Assembly: GCA_963733915.1 (NCBI GenBank) | Contig: CAVTEP010000001.1 | Span: 248,001-312,000 of the forward strand | Direction: 5' to 3' | DNA: 64,000 bases | DNA from: Sulfomarinibacter sp963733915 | GTDB taxonomy: Bacteria; Acidobacteriota; Thermoanaerobaculia; Thermoanaerobaculales; Sulfomarinibacteraceae | Shown: positions 38,596 through 47,533 of the stretch, in pieces | Position numbering within the stretch: the first letter of the stretch is position 1 | Layout: each line of letters opens with the position of its first letter | Notes under the pieces: model-generated | What the model saw: the letters and a program-made list of their open reading frames with translations, nothing else | What the model was told of the DNA's origin: nothing | Databases searched by the model: none | Program-made: the position numbers and the translations under genes

Positions 38596-41373
38596 ATGAG
38601 AGATCGCAGGAAGTTCAGGTTGCTGTCGGCGGCCGGGCTGGCCGTGCTGCTGGTGGGGCTCGCCCTGCCGGCAGCGGCACAGGTCTCGACCGGCACGATC
38701 GAGATCAATACCGTCGACGAGCAGGAGCTGCCGATGCCGGGTGTGACCGGCCGGGTGGTCAATACCGCGACCGGCGCCGCGCGGGCCTCGGTCACCGACG
38801 TGGCCGGTCTCATCATCATCCCGGCGCTACCGCCCGGCGAGTACAACGTCGCAGTGTCGATACCGGGCTTCGCGCCGGCCGAGCGGGATATCGTGATCCG
38901 CATCGGCCAGACCGCGCGATTGATCTTCACCATGAAGGTGCAGCTTTCGGAGACCATCACGGTGACCGGCGAAGCGCCCATCGTTGACGTTCTCAAAAAC
39001 GACTCGTCGACCAACGTGACTCCGGAGCAGATCCAGGACCTGCCGGTGGCCTCGCGTGAGTTCGAACGATTGGCCTTTATCGCGCCAGGCACCAACCGCG
39101 AGCGCGGCACCTATCGCTTTATCCAAGGCGCGGCAGTGGTCGGCGCGGGCGGCAACGCCAGCCAGACCACCTTCATGGTCGACGGCGTCGAGCTCACCGA
39201 CCAGGCCCTCGGTCTCTCGCGGGCGCGCTTTTCGATGGACGCGATCCGCGAGTTCCGGGTGGTGACGGCGCGCTTCGACCCCGAGATCGGCGGATCCCAG
39301 GGCGGCGCCCTCAACGTGGCCACCAAGTCGGGTGGAAACGAAGTCCACGGTTCAGTCTTCGGTTTTTACCGCGGCGCGGACCTGCGTCAGACCGGCGCCC
39401 TCGAGGAGAACAACGACGATTTCCGGCGCTACCAGGTGGGCTTCACCCTCGGCGGGCCGATCTCACGCGACAAGATGCACTACTTCCTGTCGTTTGAACA
39501 GATCGACGAGCAGAACGTGACCCTGTTCCGGCCCGGCGGGCTGTACGTAAACGAAGCCGCGGACATCCCGGATCCCTTCGACCAGACCCTTGTCCTCGGC
39601 AGCTTTGACGTCCAGTTTGGTCAGTCGGCGTCGGGCTTTGCCAAGCTGGTTTACGAAAAGTTCAGCATGGACAACTTCCGGGTCGGCGGGGTCTCGGCCG
39701 AGTCCCACGGCCAGCAGCTCAACCGTGACAACTGGAACGCGGTACTCGGCCACACCAAGGTCTTCAGCGACGGCAACCACGTCAACGAGCTTCGCGTCCA
39801 GGGCGGTCAACGCTACTATGAGGAGCCGACCAACTCCGACGATCTCGAGGAGTGGTTCACGTCGGGCACGACTCTGCAGATCGGCACCAACACGGTCGGC
39901 GATCTCTTGGGCGACGGCTCGTATTTCGAACTGCGGGACACCTACCACTGGCACCTGACGGGCAACCGCAGCGTCCACGATTTCAAGGTCGGGGGCGCCT
40001 GGATGCACATCGACGAGCGGTCGGACATCCCTGTCTATCAGGGTGGGACCATGCTCTACCTCACCGATGATCGCAGCTTGCCGTTGGCCTACGTCTACGG
40101 TGTCGGATCGGCCGACGTCAAGAAGAAGACCGACCTCTTTGGCGTCTTTATCAACGACGACTGGCGGCCGTTGCCCAACTTCACCCTGAGCATGGGCATC
40201 CGCTATGACTACGACACCCAGGGGAACAATCCGGACTTCGACGACTCACCGCTGGTGGGTCCTCGCTCGGTCGACAGCAACAACATTCAGCCCCGGGTTG
40301 GCTTCAACTGGGACATCGGAAACGACGGAAAGAATATCCTGCGTGGTGGCGCCGGTGTTTTCACGGGGCGCTACCTGTTGGTGCCGGCCTTCACCGAGCT
40401 CCAGCAGAACGGCACCACCGGCCGGGTGGTCGGGACCAACTACAATGGCCTGCTGTTCAGTCTGCCGCCCGCCTACTGGCTCGACCCGGCCGACCCGCAG
40501 AACACCGGTCTGCCGCAGCCGCCAAACGCGACCCTGCTCCAGGACAGCCTCAAGGCGCCCGAGACCTTCCAGGCCAGCCTCGGTTTCACCCACGCCCTCG
40601 GCAACACGGGTCTTTACGTCGATCTCGAGGGCATCTATGCCAAGGGCGACGACGAGATCACCATCCGTGACACCAACTGGGGCGGCAACTCCAACCCGGT
40701 GAGCCTCAACCCGGCCTGGGACCAGATTAACACCTATGGCAACGACGGTCGGAGCGAGTACTACGCCGCGATCCTCAGCCTCAACGGGACCTTCGGCGCC
40801 GGCCACATCGTGACCTCGTCGCTGACCTGGACCGACAAGAAGAACATCTCCGATGACTTCAGCCCGGTCTTCCCGTACGGCTATCCTTCGGACCCGGCGG
40901 ACATGGAGGCCGAGTTTGCCCGCAGTCGCGGGGCAGAGGACCTTCGTGTCGTGATGTCCGGCATCTTCCGCTTGCCGGCCAACTTCAACCTCGGCGCCAC
41001 CTATATTTACGGAAGTGGTCTCCCGTGGAATCGGATATACGGCTACGACTACAACGGCGACGGCAAGAACTCCGACCGCCTGCCGGGGGTGGACCGCAAC
41101 AGCATGGACGGTCCGCGGTACTCGCAGTTCAACCTGCGGGTGTCGTGGACCCTGGGCATCAAGGGAGGCTCGGGGCTCGAGTTCATTGCCGAGGCCTTCA
41201 ACCTCTTCAATACGGTCAACTACGACGTCGCCTCGGTGAACAACGCAGAGTTCTTCACCGGCCCGACCCTGCTCAACCCGAATATCCCGTTCACGGAGAA
41301 CCCGGGTTACGGCCAGTACCGCGCCACCCTCGACCCGCTCGAGATTCAGCTCGGCGTCCGCTGGCAGTTCTGA
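38596..41373 (+). CDS. TonB-dependent receptor with carboxypeptidase-regulatory N-domain (Oar-like)
   Basis: A 925-residue outer-membrane receptor. ATG 38596 follows GGGGAGG, starting a signal peptide that ends near PAAAQ at about residue 28. Residues 30-130 are a carboxypeptidase-regulatory-like beta-sandwich (GRVVNTATGAARASVTDVAG, LPPGEYNVAVSIPGF). A plug domain follows with ITVTGEAPIVDVLKNDSSTN, MVDGVELTD and GGALNVATKSGGNEVHGSVF. The barrel (about 300-925) ends in the aromatic-terminated strand IQLGVRWQF. Such Oar-like receptors are abundant in acidobacteria and import or export large or hydrophobic compounds powered by TonB. It is immediately downstream of the TetR gene and ends at an excellent terminator, so regulator and receptor form one unit. 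Substrate is unknown; the neighbouring enzymes suggest a lipid- or acyl-like compound. Confidence 0.9.
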   Translation: MRDRRKFRLLSAAGLAVLLVGLALPAAAQVSTGTIEINTVDEQELPMPGVTGRVVNTATGAARASVTDVAGLIIIPALPPGEYNVAVSIPGFAPAERDIVIRIGQTARLIFTMKVQLSETITVTGEAPIVDVLKNDSSTNVTPEQIQDLPVASREFERLAFIAPGTNRERGTYRFIQGAAVVGAGGNASQTTFMVDGVELTDQALGLSRARFSMDAIREFRVVTARFDPEIGGSQGGALNVATKSGGNEVHGSVFGFYRGADLRQTGALEENNDDFRRYQVGFTLGGPISRDKMHYFLSFEQIDEQNVTLFRPGGLYVNEAADIPDPFDQTLVLGSFDVQFGQSASGFAKLVYEKFSMDNFRVGGVSAESHGQQLNRDNWNAVLGHTKVFSDGNHVNELRVQGGQRYYEEPTNSDDLEEWFTSGTTLQIGTNTVGDLLGDGSYFELRDTYHWHLTGNRSVHDFKVGGAWMHIDERSDIPVYQGGTMLYLTDDRSLPLAYVYGVGSADVKKKTDLFGVFINDDWRPLPNFTLSMGIRYDYDTQGNNPDFDDSPLVGPRSVDSNNIQPRVGFNWDIGNDGKNILRGGAGVFTGRYLLVPAFTELQQNGTTGRVVGTNYNGLLFSLPPAYWLDPADPQNTGLPQPPNATLLQDSLKAPETFQASLGFTHALGNTGLYVDLEGIYAKGDDEITIRDTNWGGNSNPVSLNPAWDQINTYGNDGRSEYYAAILSLNGTFGAGHIVTSSLTWTDKKNISDDFSPVFPYGYPSDPADMEAEFARSRGAEDLRVVMSGIFRLPANFNLGATYIYGSGLPWNRIYGYDYNGDGKNSDRLPGVDRNSMDGPRYSQFNLRVSWTLGIKGGSGLEFIAEAFNLFNTVNYDVASVNNAEFFTGPTLLNPNIPFTENPGYGQYRATLDPLEIQLGVRWQF

Positions 41374-41418
41374 GGAACTGGAGTCGAAGGGTAGAGGATG
41401 AACCTGTGACGTGTATCG

Positions 41419-41456
41419 CGGGCGCGCCGTTGATGCGGCGCGCCCGTTTGTTTTTT
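41419..41456 (+). terminator. Intrinsic terminator of the receptor gene
   Basis: A perfect 11-bp stem CGGGCGCGCCG/CGGCGCGCCCG with a TTGATG loop, followed by TTTGTTTTTT. It separates the regulator/receptor unit from the SDR gene, whose ribosome-binding site starts just after it. Confidence 0.9.
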
Positions 41457-41472
41457 CGACGAGGAGGGGTGA

Positions 41473-42222
41473 ATGATCGAAACCGGGTTGAAGGATAGAG
41501 TTGTCATCGTCACCGGCGCCGCTGCCGGCATCGGTCTGGCGACGGCCGAGCGATTCGTGGCCGAAGGGTGCAAGGTCGCGGCGTGGGATGTCAACAAAGC
41601 ACCCGCGAGCGCAGGGGCCTTTCAAAAGGTCAACGTGGCGGACGCTTCCGCGGTCGAGGCCGCCGCGGCCGAGGTGGTGGACCGCTGGGGTTCCATCTAT
41701 GTATTGGTCAACAACGCCGGCATCGTTCGCGATGCCCAGCTCGTCAAGTACAAAGACGGCGAGGTCCAGTCGCGGATGACCGACGAGGCCTGGGAGGCGG
41801 TGATAGGCGTCAACCTGCGCGGGGTCTTCAACTGCACGCGCGCGGTGGCGCCGCATCTCATCGCCGGCGGCGGCGGCGCAATCCTCAACGCGTCGTCGGT
41901 GGCCTGCCTCAACGGCAACTTCGGCCAGACCAACTACGTCGCCACCAAGGCCGGGGTCATCGGGATGACCAAGACCTGGGCGCGGGAGCTCGGCAAGTTC
42001 GGCATCAGAGTCAATGCGGTCGCGCCCGGCTTCGTCAAGACCGAGATCCTGGCCGCGATGCCCGACAAGATCCTCGACGCCATGGTCGGCCACACCCCGA
42101 TGGGTCGGATCGGCGATCCCGCGGACATCGCCGAAGCCTATCTGTGGCTCGCCTCCGATGCCGCGAACTGGGTTACCGGCACGGTGCTGAGCGTCGATGG
42201 CGGGTTGGTGATCGGCACGTAG
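41473..42222 (+). CDS. Short-chain dehydrogenase/reductase (FabG-like)
   Basis: A 249-residue classical SDR. It has the cofactor motif TGAAAGIG near residues 15-22, an Asp at the end of strand 2 (AAWDVN) favouring NAD, NNAG near 80, catalytic Ser in NASSVA, and YVATK. The C-terminal VTGTVLSVDGGLVIGT is typical of 3-oxoacyl reductase/3-hydroxyacyl dehydrogenase-like members. The start follows GAGGAGGGG. It opens the second unit of the acyl-metabolism locus, right after the receptor terminator, and is followed by the KAS III-like gene across a half-repeat. Probable role: oxidation or reduction of a 3-hydroxy- or 3-oxo-acyl intermediate. The substrate is inferred from context only. Confidence 0.88.
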   Translation: MIETGLKDRVVIVTGAAAGIGLATAERFVAEGCKVAAWDVNKAPASAGAFQKVNVADASAVEAAAAEVVDRWGSIYVLVNNAGIVRDAQLVKYKDGEVQSRMTDEAWEAVIGVNLRGVFNCTRAVAPHLIAGGGGAILNASSVACLNGNFGQTNYVATKAGVIGMTKTWARELGKFGIRVNAVAPGFVKTEILAAMPDKILDAMVGHTPMGRIGDPADIAEAYLWLASDAANWVTGTVLSVDGGLVIGT

Positions 42223-42225
42223 AGT

Positions 42226-42262
42226 AATTCGGATTCGGAATTCGGAATTCGGAATGCCGACC
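42226..42262. repeat. Half arm-core repeat, AATTCGG arm
   Basis: One arm (TAATTCGGATTCGGAATTCGG then AATTCGGA) begins three bases after the SDR stop and passes into CCGACCACCTCCCGG. No right arm is present, so this is a truncated copy. Confidence 0.65.
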
Positions 42263-42397
42263 ACCTCCCGGACGGGACGCGTGCCGCACGAGCAGCGAGA
42301 TCAGTGGTGGGGCATCCGCGATTCGCAACGAATCGGCGAGCCTGAGACATTCTCTCGGGATCCGCTCCGAGTGGCTGTGACGTCGAGGAGAGCGCAG

Positions 42398-43389
42398 ATG
42401 ACACGATACGCGACGATCGTTGCGACCGGCGCTACATCCCGGAGATCGAGGTTTCGAACGACGAGCTGCGCGAGCGATTCGCGCACCTTCCGGATTTTGT
42501 CGACAACATGGAGGCGTCGACCGGGATCCCGACCCGCTGGTGGGCGCCGGAGGACTGGTGCGCCTCGGACATCGCCCTGCCGGCCGCACGACAGGCCCTG
42601 GAGAAGGCCGGGCGTCGGCCCGAGGACGTCGATCTCATCATCCTCGGCACCGACTCGCCGGACTACATCACGCCGGCGACCTCGGTGGTCCTGCAGCACA
42701 AGCTCGGCGCCAACAACGCCGGCACCTTCGACGTCGGCTGTGCGTGCGCGTCCTTTCCGACCGGCGTCACCATCGCGGCCGGGCTGATCGCCTCCAACCC
42801 GGCCCTCGAGACGGTGCTGGTGGTCGGCGTCTACAACATGCACAAGCTGGCCGACGCGGGCGACCCGATGGTCTTCTTCTACGGCGATGGGGCCGGCGCC
42901 GCGGTGCTCGAGCCGGCGGACGATCCGGGCTTTGTCGGCTCGGCGATGCGCGCCGATGGCAGCTATCACGCCCACTGGGGGATCTATGCCGGCGCGACCT
43001 TCGAGCCGGCAACCGAGGAGGCGGTGCGAGAGGGCCGCACCAGGGTCAAGATGATCGACCGCTATCCACCCGAGATCAACCACGAGGGCTGGCCGCTGGT
43101 CGTCCGCACGCTGGCCGCAAACGGCGGCTTCGAGGTCTCGGACATCGACTTCGCGATCTTCACCCAGGTGCGCAAGCCGTCGATCGAGCTGGTGATGGCG
43201 GATCTCGGCCTGCCGATGGAGCGAACCCACACGGTGATGGAGAAGTGGGGCTACACCGGTTCGGCCTGCGTGCCCATCGCGTTGGATGACGCGATCGAGC
43301 AGGGAAAGATCTCCTCGGGCGATCTGCTGGTGATGGTCGGGTCCGGGGTGGGGTATAACCAGGCGGGTGTCGCGTTCAGGATGAAGTGA
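42398..43389 (+). CDS. KAS III-like thiolase-fold enzyme with altered His and Asn positions, frameshifted N-terminus
   Basis: About 330 residues. ATG 42398 follows CGAGGAG and reads MTRYATIVATG. One base is missing near 42430, after which RYIPEIEVSNDELRERFAHL and the rest of the gene follow in the frame starting at 42508. The nucleophile cysteine is in FDVGCACASFPTG. Where KAS III enzymes have the catalytic His (HQAN), this protein has TQVRKPSI. Where the catalytic Asn lies (GNTSAAS), it has GYTGSACVPIAL. Decarboxylative condensation by the usual Cys-His-Asn triad is therefore doubtful, and an acyltransfer or other thiolase-fold reaction is possible. It lies between the SDR and a hydrolase, within the TetR-linked acyl locus. 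The motif alignment is by eye. Confidence 0.78.
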
Positions 43390-43399
43390 GCACCATGGA

Positions 43400-43512
43400 G
43401 AATTTCAGTTCTCAATTCTCAATTTTGAATTCCCACCCGCACCGCCCCGAGAAGCGCGGGGGAGGGTGGCCGGGAATTGCAGAATTAAGAATTGAAAATT
43501 GAGAATTGAATC
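43400..43512. repeat. Intergenic arm-core-arm repeat, AATTCTC arms
   Basis: Starts 11 bases after the KAS III stop. The left arm (43400-43431) reads CAGTTCTCAATTCTCAATTT. The core is CCACCCGCACCGCCCCG, then GCGGGGGAGGGTGGCCGGG. The right arm (43473-43512) has AGAATTGAAAATTGAGAATT. The arms are reverse complements in word content. Confidence 0.75.
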
Positions 43513-43533
43513 GGATTGATCGGAAGTGGGCTG

Positions 43534-44509
43534 ATGGGAAGAAAGTTATTGAAGTTGCTCGTGGCGTTCGGGGTGGTAGTCGTCATCGCGATCATCGCGT
43601 CGGTGTGGATGGTCTGGAAGCGGCCGCTCACGGTCGATGCCATGTTCAGCCGGATGGCGCTCGGCCGGATCGGCTTCGAGAAGTCGTGGGTGGACACCCC
43701 CGACGGCCGCATGACGGTGTGGACCGGCGGCGACGGGCCGTGCATGGTGCTGCTGCACGGCGCCGGCGATCAGGCGGGAGCGTGGGCGCGGATGGTGCCG
43801 CCCCTGCTCGACGGATTACCGCGTCGTGATCCCGGATCTCCCGGGCCACTGGAAGAGCGACCCGAGGAGCGGCCCTCTCGGCATCGACCAGGTGATGGCC
43901 GGGCTCGAGACGGTGATGGCGACCACCTGCGCAGGCACGAAAGCGCTACTGGTGGGTAATTCGATGGGAGCGTGGATCTCGATGCTCTATGCCCGTGAGC
44001 ACCCGGACCGGGTGGACCGGGTCGTCGCCATCAACGGCGGCGCGATCCGCGAGGACGACCCGCAGGTCAATTTGTTTCCGACCACCCGCGAGGAGGCCCG
44101 CGAGACCATGGAGGCGCTGATGGGACCGGCGACGCTGCCGGCACCGGGTTTCGTGCTCGACGACGTCATCCGTCACGCCCGGGTCGGGCCCGCCGGCCGT
44201 CTGGCGGGCCGCCTGGCGGATGCCGGCGACGAGATCGATGCCTACCTGCTCGATGGGCGGCTCGACGAGGTGACGGTGCCGGTCGAGATGGTGTGGGGCG
44301 ATGCCGACGGTCTGTTCACCCTCGACTATGCCGAGCGGATGCTCGACGGGCTGCCGCGCGCGCGGCTCCATATCGTGCACGGCTGCGGCCACCTGGCGCC
44401 GCGAGAGTGCCCGGACCGCACTCTCGAGGTGATGCTGGCGGCGCTCGCCCTGGATCCGCCGGAGCCCGCGGAAGCAGCGCCCGAACCGGCGCCGGAGAGC
44501 GCGTCGTGA
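43534..44509 (+). CDS. Membrane-anchored alpha/beta hydrolase, frameshifted
   Basis: About 325 residues. An N-terminal hydrophobic helix (residues 5-27, LLKLLVAFGVVVVIAIIASV) anchors the protein to the inner membrane. The hydrolase domain has LLHGAGDQAGAW (oxyanion loop), GNSMGAW (nucleophile), VWGDADGLF (acid) and HGCGHLAPRE (histidine). One extra base near 43815 shifts the frame between WARMVPPLLD and DYRVVIPDLPGHW, with conserved sequence on both sides. The C-terminal tail is Pro/Glu/Ala-rich. The stop overlaps the AMP-ligase start (GTGA), so both are co-translated. It may hydrolyse an ester or thioester handled by the ligase and thiolase; the substrate is unknown. Confidence 0.72.
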
Positions 44510-46130
44510 TCTGCGCCGATATCATCGGGGAGCGCAGCCGTCTCTCGCCGGACCGCACGGCGATTGTCGAGGTGGCGAGCGGACGGCGGTTGTCCTACCG
44601 CGAGATGAACCACCGCGCCGCGTCCTGCGCGCGCACCTGGCTGTACGGTCTCGGGCTCAAGCCGGGCGATAGGATCGGGATTCTGTCCGGCAACCGCGTC
44701 GAGTTCCTCGATGCCTACTTTGCCGCCGCCAAGTCGGGGGTCGTTCTGGTGCCGCTGGGCACGCGGCTGACGGCGCCCGAGCTGGCGGTGATCGTCGCCG
44801 ACTGCGGGCTTTCGGCTCTGATTTTCGACGCGAGCACGAGGAGACGGTTCGCCAGCTCGCGAGCCTCGCGGAGATCGGCAGATTGGTGGCGCTCGACGAA
44901 ACCGATCTGGCGGCCGCTGTCACCGTTCGCGGACGTCGCGACGCCGGTCGGGCAAGGGCGACTTCGTGCCTGCGGTGTGCCGGCCGGAAGACCCCTACTG
45001 CCTGCTCTACACCTCGGGTACCACCGGGCGGCCAAAGGGCGTCATCATCCCCCACCGCATGGTGGCCTGGAATGCGTACAACACGGTCGTGTGCTGGCAG
45101 CTGACCGAAAGCGACATCAGCCCGATCTTCACGCCGCTGTACCACGCGGGCGGGCTCGGGGCGTTTCTCGCGCCGATCATGCTCGCGGGCGGCACCATCG
45201 TCCTTCACCGCGGATTCGAACCAGCCGAGGTCTGGCGGGTGATCGAGGAGGAGGGTTGCACGGTGGTGCTCGGGGTGCCGACGATCTGGAAGATGCTGGC
45301 CGAGAGCGCCGGAGTTTGAAACAGCGGATCTCAGCCAGTGTGCGGTGGTTCATCTCCGGTGGGGCGCCGCTGCCGCGGCACCTGATCGACGTCTATCGGG
45401 AGCGCGGCGTCGTGCTGCGCCAGGGCTACGGCCTGACCGAGGTCGGAGTCAACTGCTTCGCGATGTCGAACGAGGAGGCGTGGGCCAAGGCGGGATCGAT
45501 CGGCCGGCCTCTCATGTTCACCGAGGCGCGGGTGATGGACCCAGACGGCAAGGAGATGCCGGACGACCAGGTCGGCGAGCTGTGCTTCCGCGGGCCGCAC
45601 GTCAGCGCCGGCTATTGGAACAACCCGCAGGCGACCGCCGCCGCCCGGGACAGGGACGGCTGGTTTCACACCGGTGACATGGCGCGACGCGACGCCGACG
45701 GCTTCTTCTACATCGCCGGCCGCGCCAAGGACATGTTCATCTCCGGTGGGGTCAACGTCTACCCGGCCGAGATCGAAAACGTGCTGCTGCAGCATCCGCG
45801 CTCGCCGACGCGGCGGTGGTCGGGGTGCCGCACGAGACCTGGGGCGAGGTGGGCGTGGCCTTCGTGGTTCCCGCCGCGGGCGAGTCGGTGACCGCGCACG
45901 ACCTGGCGGCTTTTGTCGGCGGCCGTCTCGCCCGCTACAAGGTCCCGAAGGAGTTCCATTTTCTCGACCAGTTACCGCGCACGGCGTACGGCAAAGTCGT
46001 CAAGGGAGAGCTGGTGGAGATTGTGGAAGAAGGAGAAAGGGAATTAGGAATTTGGAATTTCGAATTTCGGAATTTCCACCCAACCACCCGCGATGCGGTG
46101 TGTGTGGCAATCTCGGGGAGCGCGCCGTGA
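44506..46130 (+). CDS. AMP-forming acyl-CoA ligase, four frameshifts
   Basis: An ANL-superfamily ligase of about 525 residues that activates a carboxylic acid with ATP and CoA. Core motifs are intact in pieces: LLYTSGTTGRPKGVI, the GYGLTEVG region, DGWFHTGDMARRDADGF, GRAKDMFISGGVNVYPAEIE and RTAYGKVVKGE with the catalytic lysine. One-base shifts occur near 44835, 44955, 45312 and 45800; sequence resumes cleanly each time. The last 30 residues (ELGIWNFEFRNFHPTT and onward) are encoded by a repeat element inserted at the gene end, so the native C-terminus probably stopped near EIVEEGE. GTG 44506 overlaps the upstream hydrolase stop. Substrate chain type cannot be read. Confidence 0.8.
46040..46092. 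repeat. Half arm-core repeat at the 3' end of the ligase gene
   Basis: The arm GAATTAGGAATTTGGAATTT then CGAATTTCGGAATTT leads into CCACCCAACCACCCG and stops without a right arm. It is translated as the last residues of the ligase, which shows invasion or growth of the repeat into coding sequence. Confidence 0.65.
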
Positions 46131-46205
46131 GAAAAACTCTTCGAAATCAGTAACGCAACGCCGAAGCATCTGCTCGGCCACACATTGGACTCCCAAGGAG
46201 GTCAC

Positions 46206-47414
46206 GTGAAGAAAATCTTCATCGCCGCATACCATCAATCCAAGTTCGGCAAGCTCTTCGACATGACGGTGCCGGAGATCATCGCCAACGCGGTCACCGA
46301 AACCTGTGGCGAGATCGGGGTCGAAGCGTCCGTGATCGACGCCGCGTCGATCGGCGCCACCTGCAACTTCTCGCTCAACGAGCAGGGCCTGCTCGCCGGG
46401 CTGGTGGCGATGGTGCCGGGGCTCGGAGCCAAACCCATCGAGGCGGTCGAGAACGCCTGCGCCAGCGGCGGCCAGGCGGTGCTGAGCGTGATCGGCAAGC
46501 TCCAGATGGGGCTCGGCGACGTCGGTCTCGCGGTGGGCTACGAGAAGATGCGCGACGACGAGGGCAAGATGGACGGGGCCCTGATCGGCAAGGTGTTGGG
46601 CTTCTTCTCGCACCCCGACGAGCGCGAGGGCAAGGTCTACATCTTCCCCCACCTCTTCGCCGAGGTGATGCGCGACTACATGGCGGCACACGGCACCACC
46701 GAGCGCGAGTTCGCCGAGATCTCGTCCCGCGAGTACGCCAACGGCAACCACAACCCCTACGCCCAGATGCAGAAGATCCAGGTGTCGCTGGACGAGGCGG
46801 CGACCGCCGAGGGCCGCAACCGCTACATCGTCGAAGGTCTGCCGCTCAAGACCTACGACTGCTCGCAGATCACCGACGGTTACGCGGGCATGATCCTCGC
46901 CACCGAGGAGGGCCTTGCGAAGCTCGGCATCGCCAAGACCGACTGCGTGGAGATCGCTGGTTGGGGCCAGGCCACCGACCCGCTGCTCAAGGCCGGCCGC
47001 GACATCCTCAGGCCGGCCGGCGCCTTTGCCGCCATGAACGCGGCCTACACGATGGCCGGGGCGAAACCGGCCGATGTCAATGTGGCCGAGATCCACGACT
47101 GCTTCACGGTGATGGGCGCCATCGGCGCCGAGGTCATCGGCAAGGCCGGTTACGGCGAGGGGGCCCGCTACTGGGCCGAGGGCAAGGCCGACGCCGAGGG
47201 CGAGTGCGGTATCAACACCTCGGGCGGCCTGATCGCCAAGGGCCACCCGGTGGGGGCCACCGGGATCGCCATGATCGGTTGGGCGTCGTGGCAGCTCCAG
47301 GGTAAGGCGCCGGCCGAGCTCCAGGTGTCCGACCCCAGGATGGCGGCGACCTTCAACATCGGCGGGCCGATATGCGCGAGCGTCTGCACCGTTCTCCGCC
47401 GGGCGGAGAACTGA
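46206..47414 (+). CDS. SCP-x-type thiolase (acetyl-CoA C-acyltransferase family)
   Basis: A 402-residue thiolase-fold enzyme of the SCP-x/lipid-transfer-protein group, cleaving or forming 3-oxoacyl-CoA thioesters. The nucleophile cysteine is in VENACASGGQAV near residue 87. The catalytic histidines are in AEIHDCFTVMGA and AKGHPVGATG. GTG 46206 follows AAGGAGG, better than a TTG seven codons upstream. Thiolases of this group often work with a small DUF35/OB-fold partner; none is seen nearby. Its stop codon lies inside the left arm of the next repeat. In context it probably releases acetyl-CoA or propionyl-CoA from the compound processed by the SDR and ligase, or acts in synthesis; direction is not known. 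Confidence 0.88.
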   Translation: MKKIFIAAYHQSKFGKLFDMTVPEIIANAVTETCGEIGVEASVIDAASIGATCNFSLNEQGLLAGLVAMVPGLGAKPIEAVENACASGGQAVLSVIGKLQMGLGDVGLAVGYEKMRDDEGKMDGALIGKVLGFFSHPDEREGKVYIFPHLFAEVMRDYMAAHGTTEREFAEISSREYANGNHNPYAQMQKIQVSLDEAATAEGRNRYIVEGLPLKTYDCSQITDGYAGMILATEEGLAKLGIAKTDCVEIAGWGQATDPLLKAGRDILRPAGAFAAMNAAYTMAGAKPADVNVAEIHDCFTVMGAIGAEVIGKAGYGEGARYWAEGKADAEGECGINTSGGLIAKGHPVGATGIAMIGWASWQLQGKAPAELQVSDPRMAATFNIGGPICASVCTVLRRAEN

Positions 47415-47518
47415 GTTCTGAGTTTTGAATTCTGAGTTTTGAGTTATCCCCAGCCCACCCCATGTCATCCGGGAGGGTGGGCGGGAACTCAAAACTCAAA
47501 ACTAAGAACTCAAAACTA
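47410..47518. repeat. Intergenic arm-core-arm repeat, AAAACTC arms
   Basis: The left arm (47410-47445) overlaps the thiolase stop codon: AACTGAGTTCTGAGTTTTGA then ATTCTGAGTTTTGAG. The core is CCCAGCCCACCCC, then GGGAGGGTGGGCGGG. The right arm (47485-47518) is AACTCAAAACTCAAAACTAA then GAACTCAAAACT. Confidence 0.78.
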
Positions 47519-47533
47519 TTGAGGAGGGATCGC

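Noticed and set aside
37915..41373. A genuine TetR-TonB receptor fusion protein
   Set aside because: The receptor part has its own ribosome-binding site and signal peptide, and a DNA-binding domain fused to an exported barrel makes little biological sense.
40246..42264. Long open frame on the minus strand opposite the receptor and SDR genes
   Set aside because: It is antisense to well-conserved coding sequence. At this GC content long shadow frames arise from codon bias, and its predicted protein shows no fold-like hydrophobic pattern.
47410..47518. CRISPR array
   Set aside because: The arm words repeat every few bases without spacers of constant length, and no cas genes are present.
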